Of a stretch of DNA of 64,000 nucleotides, positions 25,229-33,369 are shown piece by piece. The position numbers and the translations under genes were made by a program. Position 1 is the stretch's first letter. Every line of letters starts with the position of its first letter. Source of the DNA: Amycolatopsis sp. FDAARGOS 1241 (GTDB lineage Bacteria; Actinomycetota; Actinomycetes; Mycobacteriales; Pseudonocardiaceae); contig NZ_CP069526.1 in NCBI RefSeq assembly GCF_016889705.1, forward strand, positions 7,964,001-8,028,000. Reading direction: 5' to 3'. The notes beneath the pieces are model-generated. The model searched no databases, was not told where the DNA came from, and worked only from the letters and a program-made list of their open reading frames with translations.

Positions 25229-25540
25229 GTGATGAGCGAGGGTTACGAGCACCCGTCGTTCGAGCACCAGCCGTACCCGCCGCAAGGACCGCCGCCCGGC
25301 GCGGGCCTCGCGATCGGCTCGCTGGTGTGCTCGATCGCGGGCCTGATCGTGTGCGCGCCCGCCGCGATCGCCGGGATCGTGATGGGCCACATCGCCTACC
25401 ACCGTTCGCGCCACGGCCGTGCGACGGGCGGTGCGGTGGCGATCGCCGGGTTCGTGATCGGGTACCTCGCACTGGTGGTGTGGGGTATCACGATCCCGCT
25501 CGTGGTCCACGAACTCGCCCGCCTCGGCGCGTTCGACTGA
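25229..25540 (+). CDS. DUF4190 small membrane protein
   Basis: A 103-residue protein. A short tyrosine/proline-rich N-terminus (EHQPYPPQGPPPG) is followed by the DUF4190 module: a first helix (AIGSLVCSIAGLIVCAP), the signature GIVMGHIAYHRSRHG and a second helix. AAGGAG precedes adjacent GTG and ATG starts (25229, 25232). Function unknown. The next gene on the same strand is a larger paralogue with the same module, indicating tandem duplication. Confidence 0.82.
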   Translation: MMSEGYEHPSFEHQPYPPQGPPPGAGLAIGSLVCSIAGLIVCAPAAIAGIVMGHIAYHRSRHGRATGGAVAIAGFVIGYLALVVWGITIPLVVHELARLGAFD

Positions 25541-25583
25541 GCAGGCGCGCGGTGCACAACCGCCAGAACCGAGGGGGAATCCC

Positions 25584-26429
25584 ATGACCAACCCGTCCGG
25601 GCCGCAGGACCGGCCTGCCGACAGCACCGGCGGCACGGCGGGCTACGAACCGCCCGCCACCGCCGAACCCACGGCCGACGAGCCCCCGGCCACGGCCGAC
25701 CCCACGCCCTACGACCCGCTGCTGACCGACGCGACGGCCTTCAGCTCGCCCGAGGCGGCGACCGAGCCGGGCTCGATCAGCACCACCGGCGGGTCAGGCG
25801 ACCAGGCCGGGCCGGGTGGTCACACCACTGCGGCGGGCGGCGGATTCGCCGCACCCGGCGGCTCCCCCGGCTTCGCCGCGCCCGGCGCGTCCCCGGACTC
25901 CGGCGGTTTCGCCGCGCCCGGCGGTTTCGCCGCGCCCGGCAGCCAGCCGTCCGGTGAGTTCGCGGCGAGCGCGTACCAGCCGCCGGCCTACCCGGGGCAG
26001 CCGTACCCGGGCCCGACCGCCTCGTACCCCGGTGCCCCCGGTGTGCTGGGTGTTCCGGCGGCTTCCGGCACCCCCGGAATCCCCGGAGTCCCCGGAGTCC
26101 CCGGAGTCCCCGCGCCGATGCCGTACGGCCAGCCGTACCCGCAGGCCCCCTACGGCCGGCCCTACGCCGCCTACGGGCCCAACCAGCAGGCGAGCGGCCT
26201 GGCCATCGGCGCGCTGGTCTGCTCGCTCCTGGGCCTGCTGACGTGCCTGATCGCGATCCCCGGCATCGTCATGGGGCACATCGCGCTGGCCAAGGCCAAC
26301 CGCGGCGAGGCGGGCGGCCGCGGCATCGCGCTGTCGGCCGTGGTGATCGGGTACGTGATCGTCGCGCTGTACGTCGGGTTCTTCGTGACGATCGTCGTCC
26401 TCGGGGTCAACGGCTACCTCGACAACTGA
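25584..26429 (+). CDS. DUF4190 membrane protein with long Pro/Gly-rich N-terminus
   Basis: A 281-residue protein. Residues 1 to about 200 are disordered, rich in Pro, Gly, Ala and Tyr, with short tandem repeats (GFAAPG repeated; then GIPGVPGVPGVP; then PYGQPYPQAPYGRPY). The last 80 residues form a DUF4190 module closely matching the preceding gene (LAIGALVCSLLGLLTC, GIVMGHIALAKANRG). The disordered part is presumably cytoplasmic; function unknown. Its 3' end overlaps the broken TetR gene on the other strand by about 20 bp. Confidence 0.82.
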   Translation: MTNPSGPQDRPADSTGGTAGYEPPATAEPTADEPPATADPTPYDPLLTDATAFSSPEAATEPGSISTTGGSGDQAGPGGHTTAAGGGFAAPGGSPGFAAPGASPDSGGFAAPGGFAAPGSQPSGEFAASAYQPPAYPGQPYPGPTASYPGAPGVLGVPAASGTPGIPGVPGVPGVPAPMPYGQPYPQAPYGRPYAAYGPNQQASGLAIGALVCSLLGLLTCLIAIPGIVMGHIALAKANRGEAGGRGIALSAVVIGYVIVALYVGFFVTIVVLGVNGYLDN

Positions 26430-26992
26430 TCAGCTGATCAGCGCCCACGCGCAGCCCCTCGACGAGCAGGTCGAGCATGCGGGACGCGCGCGTGCGCCAG
26501 TCGGACGTCGGGTCGATGCGCCAGAGGAACTCGGTGATGAGCAGGACGTCGTCGGGGTCGAGGCCGGGGCGGACGGTTCCGGCCGCTTCGTTCGCCTCCA
26601 GCAGCAGGCGCAACGCGCCGATCACCGGCTCGTGGGTCTCCGCGGCGAGCCCCTCATGGGTCGTGGTCGCCGTGTACAGCGCTTCGCCCAGGCCGGCCTT
26701 CGTCATGCCGTGGTGGGCGAGGTTGTCCAGCCACTCGCGCAGCGCGGCGAGCGGCGGCCGCGACGCGAGCAGGCGCTCAGCGGCGGCCGCGACCTGCCGC
26801 ACCTCGTAGCGGTAGACCTCCAGAACCAGCGCGTCGCGGTTCGGGAAGTGCCGATACAGCGTGCCCGCGCCGACGCCCGCACGTTTGGCGATCGAGTTCA
26901 GCTACGCCCCGGGCGATTCCGTGAACGCCGCCACGGCCACGGCCAGGATGCGCTCGCGGTTGCGCACCGCGTCCGCGCGTCCCGCCCGTCAC
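26407..26992 (-). pseudogene. TetR family regulator, interrupted by a stop codon
   Basis: The minus strand reads NRERILAVAVAAFTESPGA, then TAG, then LNSIAKRAGVGAGTLYRHF and the rest of a TetR protein (helical domain from about 26802 down to 26407). The TAG (near 26905) falls at a serine or similar position just before the DNA-recognition helix and needs one base change from TCG. A TGA sits immediately upstream of the N-terminal part and no good start codon is available, so the 5' end has decayed too. The C-terminal frame could restart but would lack DNA binding. Confidence 0.78.
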
Positions 26993-27055
26993 CAAGGAGC
27001 CCCGGAACCCCGGTAACCGGCAACCGGAGAACGCTCCGATTGCATTCGCGACGGC

Positions 27056-27970
27056 TCACTCGGCGAGCGCGTCCCCTTCCCGGCGCGGCTGCGGCGGACC
27101 GGCGTGGCCGTTGCCCCCGGGTTCGCCCAGCAACGGCGCCGGCGGCCCCTCGACCAGTGACTCGGAAGGCAAGTCGGACGCCGGCTCGTCGGCTGGTTCG
27201 TCAGCGGACCGCTCGGCCCGCTTCGTGTTCGCGTCGAGGAACCGCAGCAGCTCGACCGGGAACGGCAGCACCAGCGTCGAGTTCTTCTCCGCCGACACCT
27301 GCACCACCGTCTCCAGCAGGCGCAGCTGCAACGCACCCGGGTGGTCGCTCATCGCCGCCGCGGCCTGCGCGAGCTTGTTCGACGCCTGCAGCTCACCGTC
27401 GGCCGAGATCACGCGGGCGCGGCGCTCGCGCTCGGCTTCGGCCTGGCGCGACATCGAGCGCTTCATCGACTCCGGCAGTGCCACGTCCTTGATCTCGACG
27501 CGGTCGATGTGGATGCCCCAGTCGATCGCGGGGCTGTCGATCATGATCTCGAGGCCCTGGTTGAGCCGTTCCCGGTTCGACAGCAGGTCGTCGAGGTCGC
27601 TCTTGCCGATGATGGACCGCAACGACGTCTGCGCCACCTGCCCGACGGCCGCGCGGTAGTCCTGCACGTTGATCGCCGCCCGCACCGGGTCGACCACGTT
27701 GAAGTAGACGACCGCGTCGACCCGCACCGTCACGTTGTCCCGCGTGATGCCGTCCTGACCCGGCACCGGCATGGTGACGATCTGCATGTTCACCTTGTGC
27801 ATGCGGTCGGCTCCGGGCACCAGCAGCGTCAGCCCCGGTCCGCGCACCTCGGGCCGCACCCGGCCGAAGCGGAACACCAGACCTCGTTCGAACTGCTTCA
27901 CGACGCGCACGCCCGACGCGAGCCAGACCCCGCCCACGATGACCACAGCACTCAGAATTTCCGCGATCAT
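27056..27970 (-). CDS. SPFH/band 7 (stomatin-like) membrane protein
   Basis: A 304-residue protein. An N-terminal hydrophobic anchor (MIAEILSAVVIVGGVWL) precedes an SPFH domain (VKQFERGLVFRFGRV, then DAVVYFNVVDPVRAAINVQDY), a coiled-coil-prone region with RQAEAERERRARVI (about 180-210) and a Pro/Glu-rich tail. Stomatin-like slipins organise membrane microdomains and often pair with NfeD; no nfeD gene is adjacent here. The ATG at 27970 follows GGGAG; the longer upstream frame is antisense to the kinase gene. Confidence 0.9.
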   Translation of the reverse strand: MIAEILSAVVIVGGVWLASGVRVVKQFERGLVFRFGRVRPEVRGPGLTLLVPGADRMHKVNMQIVTMPVPGQDGITRDNVTVRVDAVVYFNVVDPVRAAINVQDYRAAVGQVAQTSLRSIIGKSDLDDLLSNRERLNQGLEIMIDSPAIDWGIHIDRVEIKDVALPESMKRSMSRQAEAERERRARVISADGELQASNKLAQAAAAMSDHPGALQLRLLETVVQVSAEKNSTLVLPFPVELLRFLDANTKRAERSADEPADEPASDLPSESLVEGPPAPLLGEPGGNGHAGPPQPRREGDALAE

Positions 27971-28064
27971 GGCCGCTCCCAGGATCGAAAACCCCTGGTT
28001 ATTCACTGTACGCGCGCCTCGCGCCAGGCGAAATGCGCTCGACGGGCCTGCCACGATGGGGATC

Positions 28065-28964
28065 ATGGCCAGACTCGTCGTGCCCGAGCCGTTCGCCACT
28101 CGCGCGCCCCGGGTGCTCGGCCCGGAATGCCTGCCGTGGCTGGCGGCGGTGCCCGGCCTCGCCGACCGGTTCGCGCACGAGTGGGACCTCACGCTCGAAG
28201 GCCCGGCGTGGCACGGGCTCGTCGGCGTCGCGCAGCCCGTGCGCCGAGCCGACGGCACCCCGGCTGTGCTCAAACTCGGCTGGCAGGACGAGGAAACGCG
28301 CGACGAGCCACTCGCACTGTCCACATGGGCCGGTCGCGGGGCGGTGCTGCTGCTGGAGTCGGCACCGGACGAGGGCGTGCTGCTGCTGGAGCGCCTGGAC
28401 CACACGCGGACGCTGCCGGGCGAGCCGGTGCTCGAGGCTGTCGGCGTCATGAGCGACCTCGCCCGGAGGCTGGCGGTGCCCGCTCCCCCGCAGTTGTCGC
28501 GCACGCTGCCGGGTGAAGCCGAACGGCTGCTGGAGGCGCTGCCGAAGAGCTGGCACGACCTCGGCGGCCCGTTCCCGCGCCGGGAACTCGACGCGGCGCT
28601 GGAGGTCTGCCGCGACCTCGGCCCGGGCGCCGGGGGACTGCTCGTGAACGAAGACCTGCACTACGAAAACGTGCTCGCCGGCCGGCGTGAACCGTGGCTC
28701 GTGATCGACCCGAAACCCCTCGCCGGCGACCTCGAGTACGGCGTGTTCTCCTTGCTGTGGAACCGGTTCGGTGAGTCCACAGTGGAGGACAAGCTCGCGG
28801 CCGCCGGATTCGACGCGGACCGCGCGCGGGCGTGGACGCTCGTGCGCGCCGTGCAGAACCGGTTGTGGTTCGAAGCGGATCTCGCCGGCTACGCCGAGCT
28901 CGGCGACGAACAGCCCGCCCGCGAGGCTCTGCCCGCTTTGGTCGCCTGGGCCGTGGCATCCTGA
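28065..28964 (+). CDS. Aminoglycoside/hydroxyurea kinase family protein (streptomycin 6-kinase-like)
   Basis: A 299-residue protein of the APH(6)/hydroxyurea phosphotransferase family: PAVLKLGWQDEE (nucleotide lysine) near residue 70, LLLERLDHTRTL near 110, catalytic loop VNEDLHYENVL near 195 and metal motif VIDPKPLAGDLEYG near 212. The usual HGDLH is replaced by NEDLH, keeping the catalytic Asp but changing the flanking His and Gly. Such genes are common in antibiotic producers and may act on unknown small molecules rather than give resistance. It is divergent from the stomatin-like gene. Confidence 0.82.
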   Translation: MARLVVPEPFATRAPRVLGPECLPWLAAVPGLADRFAHEWDLTLEGPAWHGLVGVAQPVRRADGTPAVLKLGWQDEETRDEPLALSTWAGRGAVLLLESAPDEGVLLLERLDHTRTLPGEPVLEAVGVMSDLARRLAVPAPPQLSRTLPGEAERLLEALPKSWHDLGGPFPRRELDAALEVCRDLGPGAGGLLVNEDLHYENVLAGRREPWLVIDPKPLAGDLEYGVFSLLWNRFGESTVEDKLAAAGFDADRARAWTLVRAVQNRLWFEADLAGYAELGDEQPAREALPALVAWAVAS

Positions 28965-29036
28965 CTGAGAGAACGCTGGCAAGACACGGATCCGCGGCAC
29001 GGGCGCCGAGGCCCGCCAGCCGATAGTGTCAGCCCC

Positions 29037-30347
29037 ATGGCTGGCGTGAACAGGGTTTTCGTGGCTCGGCTGGCGGGCCTGCCGGTGTTCGGGCCCGACG
29101 GCGAGTCGATCGGCAAGGTCCGCGACGTGGTCGCGGGCTTGCGGCTCGACGCGCAGGCGCCCCGCATCCTCGGCCTCGTGGTCGAGCTCGCGACGCGGCG
29201 GCGCGTGTTCGTCCCCATGCTGCGCGTCACCTCCATCGAACCCACGGCCGTGACGCTCGCCACCGGTTCGGTCAACATGCGTCACTTCACGCAGCGTCCG
29301 AACGAGGTCCTCGTGTGCGGGCAGTTGCTCGACGCGCACGCGACGCTCATGGGCACCGACAAGCGCGTGACGGTCGTCGACGCCGCCATGGAGCTCACCC
29401 GCACCCGCGACTGGGTGCTGGCGAAGCTCGCCATCCGCGAGCGCTCCACGCGCCTGGCCCTCGGCCGCCGGCGCACGCCCATGCAGGTGCTGCCGTGGGA
29501 CGAGGTGGCCGGGCTCGGCCTCACCGACCTCGCCGGGCGGGAACCCCAAGGCGCGGGCAGGCTGCTGATGCTGTTCGACACGATGCGCGCCGTCGACATC
29601 GCGGCCACCGTGCGCGACCTGCCGCTCAAGCGCCGCCACGAGGTGGCCGACGCGATGGACGACGAGCGCCTCGCCGACGTGCTCGAAGAACTGCCCGACG
29701 ACGACCAGAAGGAGCTGCTCGCGTACCTGTCGGAGGAGCGCGCGGCCGACATCCTCGAGGCGATGAACCCCGACGACGCCGCCGACCTGCTGGCCGAGCT
29801 CGCGCCCGCCGACCAGCACCGGCTGCTGGCCCTGATGGAGCCCGAGGAGTCAGCTCCGGTCAGGCGGCTGCTCGCGTACTCGTCGGACACCGCGGGCGGC
29901 CTGATGACACCGGAACCGGTGGTCCTGACACCCGACGCGACCGTGGCCGAGGCCCTCGCGCACATCCGCAACGCCGACCTGCCCGCCGCGCTCGCGAGCA
30001 TGGTGTTCGTCTGCCGGCCGCCGACGGCGACGCCGACCGGCCGGTTCGTGGGCGTCGTGCACTTCCAGCGCCTGCTGCGCGAGCCGCCCGCCGAGCTGAT
30101 CGGCGGCGTCGTGGACACCGACCTCACTGCACTGCGCCCCGCAGCGTCGCTGGCGGAGGTCACGCGCTACTTCGCCGCGTACAACCTGGCGTGCGGCCCC
30201 GTGGTCGACGCCGGGGAGCACCTGCTGGGCGCCGTCACCGTCGACGACGTCCTCGACCACCTGCTGCCCGACGACTGGCGCGAGACCGGCCTGCACGACG
30301 TGGCCGACGGCGCCGACGTCCACCCCGAGGAGGCCGGACGTGCCTGA
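29037..30347 (+). CDS. PRC-barrel / MgtE-N / CBS domain protein without membrane domain
   Basis: A 436-residue soluble protein: PRC-barrel-like N-terminal domain (about 5-160), MgtE intracellular N domain (about 195-290, with repeated LPDDDQKELLAYL and MNPDDAADLLAEL) and two CBS domains (LMTPEPVVLTPDATVAEAL and the C-terminal part). There is no C-terminal MgtE channel, so it is a Mg2+-sensing or regulatory relative, the type of M. tuberculosis Rv1232c. It overlaps the next gene (DUF1003) by 8 nt. Confidence 0.9.
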   Translation: MAGVNRVFVARLAGLPVFGPDGESIGKVRDVVAGLRLDAQAPRILGLVVELATRRRVFVPMLRVTSIEPTAVTLATGSVNMRHFTQRPNEVLVCGQLLDAHATLMGTDKRVTVVDAAMELTRTRDWVLAKLAIRERSTRLALGRRRTPMQVLPWDEVAGLGLTDLAGREPQGAGRLLMLFDTMRAVDIAATVRDLPLKRRHEVADAMDDERLADVLEELPDDDQKELLAYLSEERAADILEAMNPDDAADLLAELAPADQHRLLALMEPEESAPVRRLLAYSSDTAGGLMTPEPVVLTPDATVAEALAHIRNADLPAALASMVFVCRPPTATPTGRFVGVVHFQRLLREPPAELIGGVVDTDLTALRPAASLAEVTRYFAAYNLACGPVVDAGEHLLGAVTVDDVLDHLLPDDWRETGLHDVADGADVHPEEAGRA

Positions 30348-30864
30348 GCTCACCAGCGGTCGCCGGCTCGACCAGCCGCGCGGCCAGAACCGGTTCCGGC
30401 TGAACATCGACCCGGACACCTTCGGCCGCTTCACCGAGCGCGTCGCGCGCTTCCTGGGCACTGGGAAGTACCTGTTCTGGCAGACGCTGATCGTCATCGT
30501 CTGGATCGCGCTGAACCTCGCGGCGACGACGCTGCGCTGGGACCCGTACCCGTTCATCCTGCTCAACCTGGCCTTCTCGACGCAGGCCGCGTACGCGGCG
30601 CCGCTGATCCTGCTCGCGCAGAATCGCCAGGACGACCGCGACCGCGTCTCGCTGGAAGAGGACCGCACGCGGGCCGCGCAGACCAAGGCGGACACCGAGT
30701 ACCTGGCGCGCGAACTGGCGGCGCTGCGGCTCGCGATCGGCGAGGTCGCGACGCGCGACTACTTGCGCAGCGAGCTCGACCGGCTGCGCGAGGACCTGGC
30801 CGGAAGCGGCAAGGCGCGCAAGGTGAAGCAGGCGGCGAAATCGGACGTGCCCACCGGTACGTAA
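30340..30864 (+). CDS. DUF1003 membrane protein
   Basis: A 174-residue protein of the DUF1003 family (Rv1231c type). Its two closely spaced membrane helices (YLFWQTLIVIVWIALNL and FILLNLAFSTQAAYAAPLIL) are followed by NRQDDRDR and a charged coiled-coil-prone C-terminus. Function unknown. Its start overlaps the MgtE-N/CBS gene and its stop is one base before the mrp start, so all three are probably one transcript. Confidence 0.9.
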   Translation: MPELTSGRRLDQPRGQNRFRLNIDPDTFGRFTERVARFLGTGKYLFWQTLIVIVWIALNLAATTLRWDPYPFILLNLAFSTQAAYAAPLILLAQNRQDDRDRVSLEEDRTRAAQTKADTEYLARELAALRLAIGEVATRDYLRSELDRLREDLAGSGKARKVKQAAKSDVPTGT

Positions 30865-30865
30865 C

Positions 30866-32020
30866 ATGGGATGCGTGACGAGTACACAGCAGCTCCCCAG
30901 CGTCGAGGACGTCCGCACAGCGCTGAAGGACGTGTACGACCCCGAGATCAAAAAGCCGATCACCGACCTCGGCATGGTGAAGGACGTCGCGGTCGGTGAA
31001 GACGCGGTGGTCACCGTCGGCATCTACCTCACGGTCGCGGGCTGTCCGCTCAAGGCGACGCTGACCGAGGACACCACGAAGGCCGTGAAGAAGCTCCCCG
31101 GTGTCGCCGACGTGCGGGTCGAGCTCGACGTGATGAGCGACGAGCAGCGCACCGAGCTGCGCAAGTCGCTGCGCGGCGACGCGGCCGAGCCGGTGATCCC
31201 GTTCGCGCAGCCCGGGTCCATGACGCGCGTGTACTGCGTGGCGTCGGGCAAGGGCGGGGTCGGCAAGTCGTCGGTGACGGTGAACCTGGCCGTGGCGATG
31301 GCCGAACGCGGTCTGTCGGTGGGGGTCGTCGACGCGGACATCTACGGGCACTCGATCCCGCGCATGCTGGGCGCGCGCGAGAAGCCGACCAAGGTCGAGA
31401 CGATGATCATGCCGCCGCAGGCCCACGGCGTGAAGGTGATCTCCATCGGCATGTTCACGCCGGGCAACGCCCCGGTCGTCTGGCGCGGCCCGATGCTGCA
31501 CCGCGCGCTGCAGCAGTTCCTCGCCGACGTGTTCTGGGGCGACCTGGACATCCTGCTGCTGGACCTGCCGCCGGGCACCGGCGACATCGCCATCTCGGTG
31601 GCGCAGCTGGTCCCGAACGCGGAGATCCTCGTGGTCACCACGCCGCAGCAGGCCGCCGCCGAGGTGGCCGAGCGCGCTGGCGCCATCGCGCTGCAGACGC
31701 GCCAGCGCGTGGCCGGCGTCATCGAGAACATGTCGTGGCTCGAGACGCCTTCGGGCGAGCGCATGGAGATCTTCGGCTCCGGCGGCGGCCAGACCGTGGC
31801 CGACTCGCTGTCGAAGTCCGTGGGCTCTGCCGTTCCCCTGCTGGGCCAGGTGCCGCTCGACCCGCGGCTGCGGGAACAGGGCGACGAAGGCACCCCGCTC
31901 GTCCTGGCCGAGCCGGAGGCCCCGGCGTCGAAGGTGCTCAAGGAAGCGGCGCAGAAGCTCACGGTCCGCGCCCGCGGCCTGGCGGGCATGATGCTGAACG
32001 TCAGCCCCGCCGGTCGCTGA
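30866..32020 (+). CDS. mrp: Mrp/ApbC P-loop ATPase, Fe-S cluster carrier
   Basis: A 384-residue protein. The N-terminal MIP18/DUF59 domain (about 10-95, DPEIKKPITDLGMV) is followed by a ParA/NBP35-type ATPase with Walker A GKGGVGKSS (near 127) and LLDLPPGTGD. Family members carry or transfer Fe-S clusters. The C-terminal CxxC of E. coli ApbC is absent (SWLETPSGERMEIFG at the equivalent place), as I recall for other actinobacterial Mrp proteins. ATG at 30866 and GTG at 30875 are both possible starts. A strong hairpin follows the stop. Confidence 0.93.
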   Translation: MGCVTSTQQLPSVEDVRTALKDVYDPEIKKPITDLGMVKDVAVGEDAVVTVGIYLTVAGCPLKATLTEDTTKAVKKLPGVADVRVELDVMSDEQRTELRKSLRGDAAEPVIPFAQPGSMTRVYCVASGKGGVGKSSVTVNLAVAMAERGLSVGVVDADIYGHSIPRMLGAREKPTKVETMIMPPQAHGVKVISIGMFTPGNAPVVWRGPMLHRALQQFLADVFWGDLDILLLDLPPGTGDIAISVAQLVPNAEILVVTTPQQAAAEVAERAGAIALQTRQRVAGVIENMSWLETPSGERMEIFGSGGGQTVADSLSKSVGSAVPLLGQVPLDPRLREQGDEGTPLVLAEPEAPASKVLKEAAQKLTVRARGLAGMMLNVSPAGR

Positions 32021-32033
32021 CCCGGACGCGACC

Positions 32034-32068
32034 CGGGCCGGGCGGGAACTCCCCGCCCGGCCCGTTTC
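32034..32068. terminator. Strong hairpin shared by mrp and the convergent lipoprotein gene
   Basis: CGGGCCGGGCGGG (32034-32046) and CCCGCCCGGCCCG (32052-32064) form a perfect 13-bp stem, followed on the plus strand by TTT. It lies between the ends of converging genes. Confidence 0.8.
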
Positions 32069-32077
32069 ACGAGGTCC

Positions 32078-32569
32078 CTACGCGGCGTGCACCGTCACCA
32101 GGAGCGTGCCGGCGGTGCCCAGCGTGACCTTGGTGTCACCGGCCTTCGCGACCGTCCAGGCGACGTCCTGGGGGGCGCCCGGGCCGACGTCGGAGGAGGC
32201 GTTGGCCATGTCCTGGACGTCGATGGTCTCCTGTTTGTCCGACGTGACGCGGACCTTGACGCGGTCACCGACCTGGACGTCGACGACACCGGCGGGCGGG
32301 GTGACCTTGCCGGCGCTGTAGTCGACCGTCACGAGGACGTCGACGTCGGCCTCACCGGTCTGGGCGCCGCGCTTGACGTTGGCCTGGTCACCGGCCGGCG
32401 GGGCGCTCGAAGACGGCAGCACCGACGGACCGCCGATCGTCACGGGCGCGGGCACCGAGGTGAACGTGGCCGGAGGCGCGGTGCTCGGCTCGTCGTCGGC
32501 GGTGCAGCCGGCGGCGAACAGCGCCGCCGCGGCGATCGTTCCGGCCAGCGCACCCGCACGGCGTGACAT
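32078..32569 (-). CDS. Secreted lipoprotein, cupredoxin-like fold possible
   Basis: A 163-residue protein with signal helix and lipobox FAAGC near residue 22, a Pro/Ser/Thr-rich linker (about 25-65), then an ~95-residue beta-rich domain with evenly spaced strands (VDVLVTVDYSAGKV, DRVKVRVTSDKQETIDV, GTLLVTVHAA). This fits a cupredoxin-like or DUF-type sandwich, but copper ligands (Cys and His) are missing, so the fold is a guess. AGGAGG lies 9 nt before the ATG. Confidence 0.78.
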   Translation of the reverse strand: MSRRAGALAGTIAAAALFAAGCTADDEPSTAPPATFTSVPAPVTIGGPSVLPSSSAPPAGDQANVKRGAQTGEADVDVLVTVDYSAGKVTPPAGVVDVQVGDRVKVRVTSDKQETIDVQDMANASSDVGPGAPQDVAWTVAKAGDTKVTLGTAGTLLVTVHAA

Positions 32570-32751
32570 GAGAGACCTCCTGGGTCGTTATGGGCGGTTT
32601 GCCCGAGGTTACCCAGCAAGATCACTCGTACACACCACGGGCCCGCCACAGCAAACTCGCCGGGCCACCGCGGTGCAACTCGGCACGCGCCTCCCGGGCC
32701 AACCGCCGGTGCACGTCACACCCGGACGGGCAACAAGCGGACGGAACCGGC

Positions 32752-33174
32752 TCAGGTGGCGTCCGGGTCCACCGGCGGGCGCTCGCCCGGCTTCAGCGGA
32801 TCGGCCTGGGGCGTCACACTTTGCGGCTTGACGCCGTTGGATCCGTTGGAGCCGTTCGTCCCGTTCGAACCGTTCGACGAGAACCCGTTGAGCCCCAACG
32901 GATCCGAGTCGCCGTCGAACAGGTGCTGGGTCACCACGCGCTTGGGGTCGAAGTTGCGCAGTCCACGAAGGTCCTCCAGTGGCTTGCGGAGCTGGTCGAA
33001 CTCCGGACCCATCTCCTCGCGCAGCTGGTCCCGGGCGCCGTTGGCGAACTCCCGGACCTTGCGCACGCTCTTCGCAAGCCACGACGCCGCTTCCGGAAGC
33101 CGTTCCGGACCGAGGATGAAGAGACCGGCGACGATGAGCACGAGGATCTCGCCCCAGCCGATACTGTCGAACAC
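32752..33174 (-). CDS. tatB: Sec-independent translocase subunit TatB
   Basis: A 140-residue protein. The N-terminal [27 protein letters not shown] is the TatB transmembrane helix and GP hinge, followed by the amphipathic helix ([20 protein letters not shown]) and the family's [15 protein letters not shown]. The C-terminal tail is unusual: an Asn/Gly/Ser run (four NGSNG-like units, about 105-118) and a Pro/Asp end. TatB forms the twin-arginine receptor with TatC. The position after sigE-rseA-htrA on the same strand matches M. tuberculosis. Confidence 0.95.
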   Translation of the reverse strand: MFDSIGWGEILVLIVAGLFILGPERLPEAASWLAKSVRKVREFANGARDQLREEMGPEFDQLRKPLEDLRGLRNFDPKRVVTQHLFDGDSDPLGLNGFSSNGSNGTNGSNGSNGVKPQSVTPQADPLKPGERPPVDPDAT

Positions 33175-33369
33175 CCGTGGACCTCCGCTCGTGCTTCCCC
33201 GGTCAGACTACCCGGGCCGCCCCGTGTCCCGGCAGGCCCGAACGCGGAAGCGGGGCTCCTGCGCCATTCGTTCCCCCACCGGCCACAGTCACGGCGGAAA
33301 CCGTTAGCGCAACGCTGGCCTCCAGTTGGTGTGCGCCTCCTTGTGGCCGCCTCGGGAAGGCCGGTGCCG

